A stretch of DNA of 64,000 nt from Paenibacillus dendritiformis (GTDB taxonomy: Bacteria; Bacillota; Bacilli; Paenibacillales; Paenibacillaceae). Of this stretch, positions 25,301 to 33,430 are shown in pieces. The notes under the pieces were generated by a model. The model ran no database searches. It was not told where the DNA came from and saw only the letters and a program-made list of their open reading frames with translations. The translations under genes and the position numbers were made by a program. Every line of letters starts with the position of its first letter. The first letter of the stretch is position 1. The DNA is taken from positions 49,331 to 113,330 of the forward strand of contig NZ_LDIG01000062.1 in NCBI RefSeq assembly GCF_015845845.1, in the 5' to 3' direction.

Positions 25301-26899
25301 GTCTATGCCAATGTGAAGATTGAGAAAAAACAAGCGTTTACGGGAGAAGAGTTCAAAGTAGATATCGGCTTCTCGGTCACTGAAGCAGTATACTCTGCAT
25401 CCTATGCATTGGTTTATGATGCTTCATTAACAGATGTTCGGGTTGAGCCAAGCGTTACCTTTGCAACATATTTGCAGAAAAATCACCCGGATGTGGAATT
25501 AAGTTTTACAAAGGATATTATAGTAGAAGGTAATTTGAAGGCCCTCCTGGTGACTACCAGCATGCCGCCAACTGCGGCGTATTCAGGAGATGGCACCTTT
25601 GGCACCGTAGTATTCTCCAGCAATGCTCCGGGAGCCTACAAGTTCTGGCTGGTTAATTTGGAGTTGGAAAGTATTGAGCCTGTAAAACTTGTATACGGGG
25701 CGCCGGACTGGATTGAGATCGTTGACGCACCGACACCGCCAGACCCAGATCCAGAACCAAAACCTGAACCAAAACCGGAGCCTGGCCCAAGCTCAGGCGG
25801 ATCGTCTTCCAGCAGCTCCTACTCCTCCACTCCGACGAAGCCGGCCGGGAAGACCTTGAAAGCCGGCACCTTCACGGTAACGGAGAAGGACGGCAAGAAG
25901 CAGGGCTTGCTGCTTGTATCGTCGTCGGCGCTCAGCTCGCAGTTGAACGACAAGGAAGCGACTGAAGTGAAGCTGGATATCGCGGACATCGCCTGGAACG
26001 ACGTCAATCTTTCGGATATCCGCATCACCCGCGCGCTGGCGGAGCAGCTTACCGCTTCCGGCAAAGCGCTGCTGCTGTCCGGCAAAGATTTCGAAGTGCT
26101 CATTCCTGCCGAGTCGTTCGTTGACTTTATCGGGAAAAATGGCGATCTGACCGTACGTCTGGCGCTGGCGCCGCTGACGGAAGGCGGGCAAGCGTCCGCA
26201 CTGAGACAGGTCGCTCCGGGATTGACCGTTCAAGGCGAGAAGGAGACGGTCACCAAGCCGATCCGTATCGGTCTGAAATGGAGCGCCTCCGCCGTGAAGG
26301 ATGCCCGCAAGGTAGGCGTCTACGGCAAGGATGCGAAGGAGGCGTGGACGTACTACGCTCCTGGCGTTCGCTGGGATAAGGACGGCGTCCGCTTCACTGC
26401 GGCGTCGCTCGGATCCTATACGGCGCAGGAATCGTCCAAGACGTTCGATGATATTCGCACGCACTGGTCCAAAGATAAGGTCGAGGTCGCAGCCGCTCAC
26501 CAGTTAATCGAAGGCAAGGGCAGCTTGAATATGTTCAAGCCGAACGATCTGGTCACGCAAGCGGAATTCGCCTCGCTGCTCGACCGTCTTACCGGTTCCG
26601 GCAAGACATGGAAAGACCGTATTGCCGAGCCGGGAGCTCGCGATCCGCTGACGCGCGAGAACATGGTCGTCATGCTGGTGCAGGCGCTGCAGCTGAAGAC
26701 CGATGACGCTCCGGCGCTCGGCTTCGCCGACCAGGCGAAGATCGGAGCGGATGCCCGCGCCGCTGTCGCGGTCGCCGTGAGCCGCGGCTATATTCAAGGC
26801 ATGGGCGGCAACAAGTTCTCTCCTGAGGGAACGTCGACCCGCGCCCAAGCGGCCGCGGTCCTCGCCCGCGTGCTGATCGATATGCAATCGAACCCGTAA
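22349..26899 (+). CDS. Secreted S8 subtilase with PA, cohesin-like and SLH regions
   Basis: A 1516-residue extracellular serine protease. Signal peptide: residues 1-29. An I9-type propeptide follows (about 80-175). The S8 catalytic domain has Asp219 (GVLDTG), His267 (HGTH), Asn367 (AAGNAGP) and Ser579 (GTSMASP). A protease-associated domain is inserted at about 415-515. Fn3-like beta domains follow, then a cohesin-like segment (about 985-1115, FTGEEFKVDIGFSV), a Pro/Glu/Lys and Ser linker (about 1128-1165), a further beta domain and SLH repeats from about 1363 (THWSKDKVEVAAAHQLIEG). It is thus likely tethered to secondary wall polymer. The start is TTG after AAAGGAGG. All catalytic residues are present. 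Confidence 0.93.
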   Translation: MRLHSFRKLMSLVLSALLLAGMLFPGVSGATEKMNWSASETKQQLQSQIKEQLATKLQLPRISELNLSDVTPQNFVPPSDSSDIITVIVELQNEPLKVAEAQAANTYSLFADDVESDIRQEHKQFRTALNQLQASIRYEFSNVFNGFSVSIPANKVDDLLTIPGVKAVFPNVDIQAIPNEPSAHGDSTYMHKSAPHIGAKHLWEDLGLEGKGIKVGVLDTGVDYNHPSLKGAYKGGYNFVDNNNNPMETRPDDSKPIIDGKEYHTTHGTHVAGTIAGRGNYDNPGDSGKVRGVAPQADLYAYRVLGPYGRGSSENIVRGIERAVYEDKVDVINLSLGADYNFQYTAHSVALDNATKAGVVVAVAAGNAGPKPYTLGSPGGAHAAISVAASYPPVLTPVFEAEGLDKKFFSQLATSSPVLAIGTPLEAVYAGFGKPDDYHNKEVKGKLVVVSRGEISFGDKSRNAKKAGAAALIIFNNEAGDLAATLGEGEVDEFVPTYTISQADGLVLKQRISTSSPVKIKRYDVEEKDMLGSFSARGPALPDYTIKPDIAAPGVGITSSVPAWDGNYENAYGSSQGTSMASPHIAGAAALLVEYSRKNNLDLTPDDIKALMMNNAVDLKDRTGKVYKLTEQGAGRLDLKRSVEAPAIALVQETANVTVKNNPDAPFEYETGSLSFGATSPGTALTKTIQLKRIGDQEQNYSISVIWQEDAGTLKPSVHTVIPEQTFDVTLELPANADGNYEGRVILKGDRGHEIRIPVSVYVGKQFEVPAIGGFEIDPPMFAPFGHTGHNTTTLNVLINKKITDLKFTVLNTKDEQIGDANVKKSELNPGILSFEWDGSLTDNNSARLEDGLYYMVPVLEGKRLDELRSLFLIDTTPPEIQVDKPVIRVDNPQERKGKITGTVYDTILEYVNSPIQDLIKMKAVNKDSNEEYEVNINSYGIFTIDIPHLKDGLNEVDIYAWDYVKNGYETPSRTISFDFDPDAVYANVKIEKKQAFTGEEFKVDIGFSVTEAVYSASYALVYDASLTDVRVEPSVTFATYLQKNHPDVELSFTKDIIVEGNLKALLVTTSMPPTAAYSGDGTFGTVVFSSNAPGAYKFWLVNLELESIEPVKLVYGAPDWIEIVDAPTPPDPDPEPKPEPKPEPGPSSGGSSSSSSYSSTPTKPAGKTLKAGTFTVTEKDGKKQGLLLVSSSALSSQLNDKEATEVKLDIADIAWNDVNLSDIRITRALAEQLTASGKALLLSGKDFEVLIPAESFVDFIGKNGDLTVRLALAPLTEGGQASALRQVAPGLTVQGEKETVTKPIRIGLKWSASAVKDARKVGVYGKDAKEAWTYYAPGVRWDKDGVRFTAASLGSYTAQESSKTFDDIRTHWSKDKVEVAAAHQLIEGKGSLNMFKPNDLVTQAEFASLLDRLTGSGKTWKDRIAEPGARDPLTRENMVVMLVQALQLKTDDAPALGFADQAKIGADARAAVAVAVSRGYIQGMGGNKFSPEGTSTRAQAAAVLARVLIDMQSNP

Positions 26900-26921
26900 A
26901 ACCGGCCTGACGCGGCCAAGA

Positions 26922-26954
26922 CGCAACCGCTGTCCTTCGGGACAGCGGTTGTTG
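26922..26954 (+). terminator. Terminator of the subtilase gene
   Basis: AACCGCTGTCC-TTCG-GGACAGCGGTT, a stable tetraloop hairpin, then GTTGC. Confidence 0.8.
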
Positions 26955-27065
26955 CATGTCGGGCGGCCTGCACAGAGATATGGCATGCGAGACAATCCGT
27001 ACCACATACGATAACAATAGAACGGATTCTGAATCGTCATCCATCATCTGCAAAGGAGAATACAT

Positions 27066-27890
27066 ATGCACAGTCATCAGACTCTGGCCGCCCCGCCGGG
27101 TTCGCTCTTGTTCGAGCACCGCTTCTGGCTGCAAATATTGGGAGATCATTCCCGCTTCATACTGGACGCCCTGTCGCCGCGGGAAGCGAAGGATATTCGT
27201 CAGGCGGATCAGTTTATCCGGCGGTTCGATGAGCTCCTGAACCAAGCCCGCCAGGCCTCCTCGGAGCCTCAAGCGATTGCCATCGCCGCCGATGCGCATG
27301 CCGCGACGATGGAATTGAAGAATTTCAAGCTTGATCTGCTGCGCCGATTGCTGCTCGGCCAAGTTACCGTATTTCTCCCGCCGACCTTTTTCAACCATAT
27401 GCTCAATGAGCTGCAGGAGTATGTCTATATTCTCGACGCCGTGCGGGCCGGGAAGCCGGTGCCGTTGTTCGATGCGCTTCATTATGATCTGGTGTGGCTG
27501 TCGGACGCTTCCGGCCACGCTTCGGCGATCGCGTCCAATCTGGATGCGGTGGAGAGACGGTTGATCGAGAAGAGCCGCGAATTCGAGAAGCATTTCGATG
27601 ATTATTACAAAAAAGCGGTCGAAATGGTGGGCTACTTGCGCACCCAGCTCCGCCGCTTCCCGGCGCTGGAACGGTTCCACCGCGATGTGAACCTGGAGAT
27701 TAAGCTGTTCACGAAATTCTTGCTGGAGCTGGAGGAAATGGAGTTAAGCGCGGAGACGCTCGATATAATCAGTCCGCTGATGCCTGATCATATGGCGCGG
27801 GAGGAATGCTACTACCTGATCAAATTGGCCCAGGCCGGCGCCGTCCCTTCCCCGGAATGCGATCCGACCACGCCGCGGGTTCAAGGATGA
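27066..27890 (+). CDS. DUF2935 protein (two hemerythrin-like helical repeats)
   Basis: A 274-residue protein built of two similar all-helical halves. Each begins with a LFEHRFWLQILGDHSRF-like helix carrying Glu and His; the second half has ALHYDLVWLSDASGHASAI. Paired EH and DH residues suggest a di-metal or ferritin-like bundle, as for DUF2935, a family common in spore formers. ATG 27066 follows AAAGGAGAATACAT. Function is not known. The gene stands alone between two strong terminators. Confidence 0.8.
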   Translation: MHSHQTLAAPPGSLLFEHRFWLQILGDHSRFILDALSPREAKDIRQADQFIRRFDELLNQARQASSEPQAIAIAADAHAATMELKNFKLDLLRRLLLGQVTVFLPPTFFNHMLNELQEYVYILDAVRAGKPVPLFDALHYDLVWLSDASGHASAIASNLDAVERRLIEKSREFEKHFDDYYKKAVEMVGYLRTQLRRFPALERFHRDVNLEIKLFTKFLLELEEMELSAETLDIISPLMPDHMAREECYYLIKLAQAGAVPSPECDPTTPRVQG

Positions 27891-27894
27891 AGCA

Positions 27895-27921
27895 GCCCCC
27901 CAGTTCCGGGAACTGGGGGGC
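27895..27921. terminator. Bidirectional hairpin
   Basis: GCCCCCCAGTTCC pairs with GGAACTGGGGGGC almost without a loop, between the convergent DUF2935 gene and a short leftward gene. Confidence 0.75.
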
Positions 27922-27942
27922 TTGCGAAGCATGGGACGCGTA

Positions 27943-28113
27943 TTATTCGGACAGCTTTGCATCCGCATCGCGCGCGGCTTGATTCTGCTGAGCGCCTTCC
28001 AGATCGGCACCGAACTCGGCTTCTCGTCCTTCGATATCCGGCATTCTGTTCAGCTTCGTCGTCTGCACTTCCGCCTTCGTCGCTTGGTCGCGGTTTTTTT
28101 CTTGGTTGTTCAT
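27943..28113 (-). CDS. Short hydrophilic protein (56 aa), possibly SASP-like
   Basis: A 56-codon frame starting MNNQEKNRDQATKAEVQ and ending NQAARDADAKLSE, with ATG at 28113 eight bases after GGAGAG. It is rich in Asn, Gln, Ala and charged residues and has no hydrophobic segment. The piece EFGADLEGAQQNQ weakly recalls gamma-type small acid-soluble spore proteins (EFGSETNAQ... repeats), but it has only one unit, so this is a guess. It is flanked by a strong hairpin downstream. Confidence 0.6.
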   Translation of the reverse strand: MNNQEKNRDQATKAEVQTTKLNRMPDIEGREAEFGADLEGAQQNQAARDADAKLSE

Positions 28114-28233
28114 TTCGGCAACTCTCCATTTCGCATATATTCATGTACAACGTTAGTATGCGGGAAGGAGAGCCGCTTTATTCATAGATGTTCCGTTATT
28201 CTCATGTTCATGTATCCGCATCGCCTTGCGGCC

Positions 28234-28251
28234 GGGATGGCAGGCCATCCC
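28234..28251 (-). terminator. Hairpin right after gcvH
   Basis: GGGATGG-CCTG-CCATCCC on the minus strand, directly after the stop codon. No T-tract, so termination is uncertain. Confidence 0.4.
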
Positions 28252-28641
28252 CTACTCGATATGCTTCCGGTATCCCTCCGCGGTGAGCAGATGCTTCATC
28301 GCTTCCTCCGGATCGCCGTCCAGCTCCACCTCGGCAATCCATCCGCCTTCATACGGTTCGCTGTTCACCTTCTCGGGACTGTCCTCCAGGTCGGTATTCA
28401 CCTTGGTCACTTTACCCGATACCGGGCAGTACAGCTCCGATACCGTCTTGACCGACTCGATCGATCCCATGCTGTCGCCCGCCGATAAAGCGGTTCCAAT
28501 CTCGGGGAATTCGATGAATACGATATCTCCCAATTCCGCTTGCGCATGATCGGATATCCCGATACGCACGGTCCGCCCTTCGACGACGGCGACCCATTCA
28601 TGCTCCTCGCTGTACAACAGATTCTCTTTCACTTCGCTCAT
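28252..28641 (-). CDS. gcvH: Glycine cleavage system H protein
   Basis: A 129-residue lipoyl carrier that shuttles the aminomethyl group between GcvP, GcvT and the lipoamide dehydrogenase. It starts LLYSEEHEWV, and the lipoylated Lys65 lies in GSIESVKTVSEL; EPYEGGWI ends the fold. Start choice is uncertain: ATG 28641, GTG 28647 or ATG 28653 all lie near AGAGGA; I prefer 28641 on family length. It is transcribed away from gcvT, and it has its own tandem glycine riboswitch. Confidence 0.93.
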   Translation of the reverse strand: MSEVKENLLYSEEHEWVAVVEGRTVRIGISDHAQAELGDIVFIEFPEIGTALSAGDSMGSIESVKTVSELYCPVSGKVTKVNTDLEDSPEKVNSEPYEGGWIAEVELDGDPEEAMKHLLTAEGYRKHIE

Positions 28642-28724
28642 GTTCACGCTCATTCCTCTCTCATTATTATCGCAATTAGCCGGCACAGCAAAAAAGACAG
28701 ATCAAAGACTCGTTCGCCTCTTCT

Positions 28725-28915
28725 CTGTCCCGGGTGCCTGAGAGTTTGCCCGGCTGCCCGCGGCAGGCCGGTATTCCCCTTGGGCGGCTGTACGCTCTCT
28801 CCAGAGGTGCGTCGGACGACGGTGCTTCTACCTGAGAGATTCCTCGCCGAACGGCGGTTCGGCGGCTTGCTCCTTCGGTGCCGGGACTTGAAGCCCGGTC
28901 TCTCCCGCTCGTCTT
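28725..28915 (-). ncRNA. Tandem glycine riboswitch upstream of gcvH
   Basis: On the minus strand GCGGGAGAGACC begins aptamer 1, with CACCGAAGGAGCAA and AATCTCTCAGGTA. A short linker leads to aptamer 2, with CTCTGGAGAGAG, GCCCAAGGGGAA and AACTCTCAGGCA followed by GGGACAGAG. Both copies carry the conserved glycine-binding core. These RNAs normally turn expression on when glycine is abundant. The expression platform before gcvH was not worked out. Confidence 0.9.
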
Positions 28916-29020
28916 CATTCGCGGTATGTGATAATGTTCCAATTTTACATCTATAGCGTAGTTCAGCTTCCCCTCCATGTCAATATGAGAATCATTTTCG
29001 CGGAAGTTCGCAGAAATGGA

Positions 29021-29050
29021 TTGACAATGTCAGGAAGGTTCGAGTAATAA
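29021..29050 (+). promoter_or_regulatory. Promoter of the gcvT riboswitch transcript
   Basis: TTGACA (29021) and TAATAA (29045), 18-base spacer, about 40 bases before the first aptamer. Confidence 0.55.
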
Positions 29051-29086
29051 TGGAGGTATGACAATTGCACATTGCGAATGATGGTA

Positions 29087-29288
29087 AAGGGAGAGATTAC
29101 TGCGAGACAGTAACGCCGAAGGAGTAAGCCCGCCACGGGTGAATCTCTCAGGCAAAAGGACGTTTACCGGACGCGCCTCTGGAGAGCACCCGCCGATGCG
29201 GGTCACCCAAGGGGAAACTTATGGGCCGGCTTCGGCAGACGGAAGCCGGATGATCATGAGGTAACTCTCAGGTACAAGGACAGAGCGT
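29087..29288 (+). ncRNA. Tandem glycine riboswitch upstream of gcvT-gcvPA-gcvPB
   Basis: Aptamer 1 runs from GGGAGAGATTAC through GCCGAAGGAGTAA to AATCTCTCAGGCAAAAGGAC. Aptamer 2 runs from CTCTGGAGAGCACCC through CACCCAAGGGGAA to AACTCTCAGGTACAAGGACAGAG. An intrinsic terminator follows at once, which fits an on-switch where glycine prevents termination. Confidence 0.93.
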
Positions 29289-29290
29289 AA

Positions 29291-29326
29291 GAAGGCATCC
29301 GCATGGAAGCGGATCGGCCTTTTTTC
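29291..29326 (+). terminator. Riboswitch-controlled terminator
   Basis: AAGGC-ATCCGC pairs with GCGGAT-CG-GCCTT, then TTTTTT. It lies between the second glycine aptamer and gcvT and is the likely expression platform. Confidence 0.88.
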
Positions 29327-29374
29327 GCCTGTCCTTTTTTGAGTTCCATTCATTATGCCTATCGAGGTGATGTC

Positions 29375-30499
29375 ATGTCCACGTTACAACGCACGCCCCT
29401 GTTTTCGAAGTATGCCAACCATCCTTCCGTCCGCTGCATCGATTTCGGCGGCTGGGAGCTCCCGGTGCAATTCAGCGGCATCCAGCGGGAGCACGAGGCC
29501 GTACGGCAGCAGGCCGGCCTGTTCGATGTGTCGCACATGGGCGAGCTCTTCGTGAGCGGGCCTGCGGCATTTTCCTTTTTGCAGAAGATGACGACGAATG
29601 ACCTGTCCAAGCTGGAAGACGGCAAGGCGCAGTACTCCCTGCTCTGTTATCCGCACGGAGGCGTCGTTGACGATTTGCTCGTCTATCGGCTTGCCGAAGA
29701 TCGCTATATGCTGGTCGTCAACGCGTCCAATACGGACAAGGTTGTCCAATGGCTGCAGGACCATGCGGAGGAGGGCGTCCATATCGACAACGCGTCTTCC
29801 CGCACCGCCCTGCTGGCGCTGCAAGGACCGCAGGCGCTGTCCATTATGACGCTGGCAACCGAAGCGCCTGTCGGCGCTTTGAAAGCGTTTCACTTCTTGT
29901 CCGATGTCCAGGTGTCCGGCGTTCGGGCTCTCGTCTCGCGCACAGGCTACACAGGCGAGGATGGCTTCGAGCTCTATATCGCGGCGGACGATGCGCCCCA
30001 TCTGTGGACGGAGCTGCTGCGGATTGGCAAACCGTTCGGGCTCGTTCCGGTAGGCTTGGGGGCCAGAGACACGCTTCGCTTCGAAGCGAAGCTGCCGCTG
30101 TACGGCCAGGAGTTGTCCGAGCAGATTACGCCGCTGGAGGCGGGGCTAGGCTGGTGCGTGAAGCTGAACAAAGGAGAGTTCATCGGCAGAGAAGCGCTCG
30201 CCAAGCAGAAGGAAGAAGGAGTTCCCCGCCGCTTGGCCGGCATCGAAATGATCGATCGAGGTATCCCGCGGAGCCATTATCCCGTTTACGCGGGCGATAA
30301 GCTTATCGGAGAAGTAACGTCGGGCACGCAATCTCCTACCTTGAAGCGCAATCTCGGCCTGGCGCTCATTGAATCGCCATATGCCGAATTGGATACGGAA
30401 CTGGAAGTCGAGATTCGCGGCAAGCGGCTCAAGGCCCGCGTCGTCGCTGCCCCATTCTATCAACGCCCTACTACGACCAAGGGAGGTTCGCCTACATGA
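29375..30499 (+). CDS. gcvT: Aminomethyltransferase (glycine cleavage T protein)
   Basis: A 374-residue folate-dependent enzyme that releases ammonia from the H-protein intermediate and forms methylene-THF. Motifs include GWELPVQFSGI, FDVSHMGE, TNDLSKLEDGKAQYSLLC, GYTGEDGFE and the C-terminal EVTSGTQSPTLKRN. ATG 29375 follows GAGGTGAT; an upstream in-frame start falls inside the terminator. Its last four bases overlap the gcvPA start (ATGA). First gene of gcvT-gcvPA-gcvPB, controlled by the glycine riboswitch. Confidence 0.96.
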   Translation: MSTLQRTPLFSKYANHPSVRCIDFGGWELPVQFSGIQREHEAVRQQAGLFDVSHMGELFVSGPAAFSFLQKMTTNDLSKLEDGKAQYSLLCYPHGGVVDDLLVYRLAEDRYMLVVNASNTDKVVQWLQDHAEEGVHIDNASSRTALLALQGPQALSIMTLATEAPVGALKAFHFLSDVQVSGVRALVSRTGYTGEDGFELYIAADDAPHLWTELLRIGKPFGLVPVGLGARDTLRFEAKLPLYGQELSEQITPLEAGLGWCVKLNKGEFIGREALAKQKEEGVPRRLAGIEMIDRGIPRSHYPVYAGDKLIGEVTSGTQSPTLKRNLGLALIESPYAELDTELEVEIRGKRLKARVVAAPFYQRPTTTKGGSPT

Positions 30500-31854
30500 C
30501 CAAGACACATCGCTATATCCCGATGACCGAGCAGGACGAGCGGGACATGCTCGCGGCGATCGGCGCGGCATCGATCGACGAGCTGTTCCGCGACATTCCG
30601 GAAGCGGTCCGCTACAAGGGCCGACTTCCGATATCCGAGGCGCTGGACGAAGCGGCCCTGCTGCACCATATGCAGGAACTGGCCGCCCGCAACGCCAACC
30701 TCGATCAATATGCGAGCTTTCTTGGGGCCGGCATCTATGACCATCATATTCCGGTCGTCATCAATCACGTGATCTCCCGTTCCGAGTTCTATACCGCCTA
30801 TACGCCATATCAACCGGAGATCAGCCAGGGAGAGCTGCAGGCCATATTCGAATTCCAATCCTATATCTGCGAATTGACCGGCATGAAGGTAGCCAACGCG
30901 AGCATGTATGACGGGGCGACCGCGCTGGCGGAAGCCGGGGTGCTGGCAAGCGCCGTCACGAAGCGCAAGCGGATCGTCGTCTCCCGCACCGTGCATCCGG
31001 AAGCGCGGCAGATCCTGCATACGAGCGCCCGCGGACTTGGCCTTGACATTGTGGAGGCGCCCGATGCGAACGGAGTGACCGATCTGGAGAAGCTGGAGGC
31101 GCTTATAACGGACGATACGGCTGCGGTCATCGCGCAATCCCCTAACTTCTTCGGCTGCATCGAGGACGTGCGTGCCATCGAACCGATGATTCACGGGCGC
31201 AAAGGATTGCTTATTATGAGCGCCAATCCGCTGTCGCTCGGCCTGCTGGAGAGCCCGGGACAACTCGGCGCCGACGTCGTCGTCGGAGACGCCCAGCCGT
31301 TCGGCATCTCCTCCTCGCTGGGCGGTCCGACCTGCGGCTACTTCGCCGTATCCGAGCCGCTGATGCGCCGCATTCCGGGCCGGATCGTGGGCCAGACCAA
31401 GGACCGCGACGGCAAGCGTGGCTTCGTGCTGACGCTCCAAGCCCGCGAGCAGCATATCCGCCGCGAGAAGGCGACGTCCAATATTTGCTCGAACCAGGCG
31501 CTGCTGGCATTAAGCGCTTCCGTCTATTTGTCCGTGATGGGCAAAGCCGGCATTCGCGAGGTCGCGAATCTGAACATCCAAAAGGCGCATTACGCCGCTG
31601 AGCGGATATCGCAAGCGAAGGCCCTGTCCCTTCCGTTCACCTCGCCGTTCTTCAATGAATTCCTGGTCAAGCTGCCGGAGGGCGTCTGCCCGACGGTATT
31701 GAACGCCGCCCTGATGAAGGAAGGATTCATCGGCGGACTGGATGTATCCCGTTACTATCCGGAGCTGGCGGGCCATATGCTGGTCGCCGTGACGGAACGC
31801 CGGACGAAGGCGGAAATCGACCAATTTGCCGCACGATTGGAGGGTGCTGTATGA
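30496..31854 (+). CDS. gcvPA: Glycine dehydrogenase (decarboxylating) subunit 1
   Basis: A 452-residue subunit of the two-chain P protein, which decarboxylates glycine and passes the aminomethyl group to GcvH. It opens with [19 protein letters not shown], and it carries [22 protein letters not shown] and [14 protein letters not shown], standard for the GcvPA family; it lacks the PLP lysine, as expected. It overlaps gcvT and gcvPB by four bases each, so translation is coupled and stoichiometry kept equal. Confidence 0.96.
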   Translation: MTKTHRYIPMTEQDERDMLAAIGAASIDELFRDIPEAVRYKGRLPISEALDEAALLHHMQELAARNANLDQYASFLGAGIYDHHIPVVINHVISRSEFYTAYTPYQPEISQGELQAIFEFQSYICELTGMKVANASMYDGATALAEAGVLASAVTKRKRIVVSRTVHPEARQILHTSARGLGLDIVEAPDANGVTDLEKLEALITDDTAAVIAQSPNFFGCIEDVRAIEPMIHGRKGLLIMSANPLSLGLLESPGQLGADVVVGDAQPFGISSSLGGPTCGYFAVSEPLMRRIPGRIVGQTKDRDGKRGFVLTLQAREQHIRREKATSNICSNQALLALSASVYLSVMGKAGIREVANLNIQKAHYAAERISQAKALSLPFTSPFFNEFLVKLPEGVCPTVLNAALMKEGFIGGLDVSRYYPELAGHMLVAVTERRTKAEIDQFAARLEGAV

Positions 31855-33308
31855 AACCGGAGAAAAAGCTGATCTTCGAGCTGAGCAAGCCGGGGCGGAC
31901 CGCTTATTCACTGCCGGAATGCGATGTTCCGCAGCGGGCTATCGAAGCAATGATACCGGCGGCGATGCTCCGCCAACAGCCGGCGGAATTGCCGGAAGTG
32001 TATGAAGTCGATGTCATCCGCCATTACACCGAGCTGTCGCGCCGCAACTTCGGCATCGACAACGGCTTTTACCCGCTCGGCTCCTGCACGATGAAATACA
32101 ATCCGAAGATTAACGAAGATGTCGCCCGCTTGGCGGGCTTCGCCAAGATTCACCCGTATCAGCCGGCGGAGAGCATTCAAGGCGCGCTGGAAATGCTGTA
32201 TACCCTCCAGCAGGATCTGGCCGCGCTGACGGGGATGGACGAGGTGACGCTCCAGCCGGCGGCAGGCGCTCACGGGGAATGGACGGGCCTGATGATGATC
32301 CGGGCCTACCATGAGAGCAAAGGCGAGCGCCGCACCAAGGTTATCGTCCCCGACTCTTCCCACGGGACGAACCCGGCGAGCGCGACGGCGGCCGGACTCG
32401 ATACGATTACGATCCCTTCGGATGAACGCGGGCTCGTCGATCTCGAGGCGCTGCGGGCGGCGGTCGGACCGGATACGGCGGCGCTCATGCTGACCAATCC
32501 GAGCACGCTCGGCTTGTTCGAGGAGCATATCCTCGAGATTGCCGATATCGTCCACGAAGCCGGCGGCCTGCTGTATTATGACGGCGCGAATTCCAACGCC
32601 ATTATGGGCATTACCCGCCCGGGAGACATGGGCTTCGATGTCGTGCATTTGAATCTGCACAAGACGATGAGCACGCCGCATGGCGGCGGCGGTCCCGGAG
32701 CCGGCCCGGTCGGCGTCAAGAGCATACTGGCGCCATACTTGCCGAAGCCGCTCATCGTGAAGAAGGAGGATGGCAGCTTCGGATTCGAAGAAGAACGGCC
32801 AACCTCGATCGGCAGGGTCAAAGCATACCTTGGCAACTTCGGCATTCTCGTCCGCGCGTACACCTATATGCGCACATACGGGCCGGACGGACTTCGCCGC
32901 GTATCCGAATGCGCGGTGCTGAACGCGAACTACATGATGCACCGGCTGGCGCCGTATTTCGAAGTGCCTTATCCGGGCGTATGCAAGCATGAATTCGTCA
33001 TCTCCGGCAGCGGCTTGAAGCAATATGGCGTCCGCACGCTGGACGTCGCCAAGCGGCTGCTGGACTTCGGCTTCCATCCGCCGACCATCTATTTCCCGCT
33101 TAATGTCGAGGAATGCATGATGATCGAGCCGACCGAGACCGAGAGCAAGGAGACGCTCGACGCCTTCATCGACACGATGATTCAGATCGCGAAGGAAGCG
33201 GAAGAACAGCCGGATCTGCTGCTTAACGCGCCGCATCACACCGATGTGAGAAGGCTGGACGAGACGCTGGCCGCGCGCAAACCGGTCTTGAATTGCGCTT
33301 GCAACTAA
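31851..33308 (+). CDS. gcvPB: Glycine dehydrogenase (decarboxylating) subunit 2
   Basis: A 485-residue PLP-binding subunit of the P protein. The PLP lysine is Lys271 in [18 protein letters not shown]. Other family motifs are [35 protein letters not shown] and NSNAIMGI. It starts inside the gcvPA stop codon. Full length and undamaged. It completes the glycine cleavage pathway with gcvT and gcvH; lipoamide dehydrogenase lies elsewhere. Confidence 0.96.
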   Translation: MKPEKKLIFELSKPGRTAYSLPECDVPQRAIEAMIPAAMLRQQPAELPEVYEVDVIRHYTELSRRNFGIDNGFYPLGSCTMKYNPKINEDVARLAGFAKIHPYQPAESIQGALEMLYTLQQDLAALTGMDEVTLQPAAGAHGEWTGLMMIRAYHESKGERRTKVIVPDSSHGTNPASATAAGLDTITIPSDERGLVDLEALRAAVGPDTAALMLTNPSTLGLFEEHILEIADIVHEAGGLLYYDGANSNAIMGITRPGDMGFDVVHLNLHKTMSTPHGGGGPGAGPVGVKSILAPYLPKPLIVKKEDGSFGFEEERPTSIGRVKAYLGNFGILVRAYTYMRTYGPDGLRRVSECAVLNANYMMHRLAPYFEVPYPGVCKHEFVISGSGLKQYGVRTLDVAKRLLDFGFHPPTIYFPLNVEECMMIEPTETESKETLDAFIDTMIQIAKEAEEQPDLLLNAPHHTDVRRLDETLAARKPVLNCACN

Positions 33309-33317
33309 CGAATGAGA

Positions 33318-33368
33318 AGCCCTTGCCCCTGCGTTTGAACGACGCGCCTCGGAGCGGGGGCTTCTGTG
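33318..33368 (+). terminator. Hairpin after gcvPB
   Basis: AGAAGCCC pairs with GGGCTTCT around a long loop with a minor CCCC/GGGG extension. Confidence 0.5.
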
Positions 33369-33383
33369 CCTTCAGCAGCAAAA

Positions 33384-33425
33384 AAGGAGAACCGCCTCAT
33401 CCATCGGCAGTTCTCCTTCTCTTTT
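33384..33425. terminator. Bidirectional terminator between gcvPB and the PASTA gene
   Basis: AAGGAGAAC-C-GCC pairs with GGC-A-GTTCTCCTT; CTCTTTT follows on the plus strand, and an A-rich stretch before the stem gives T's on the minus strand. Confidence 0.8.
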
Positions 33426-33430
33426 AGAGC

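Noticed and set aside
31908..33239. Long minus-strand open frame opposite gcvPB
   Set aside because: Composition is that of an antisense frame; gcvPB is certain.
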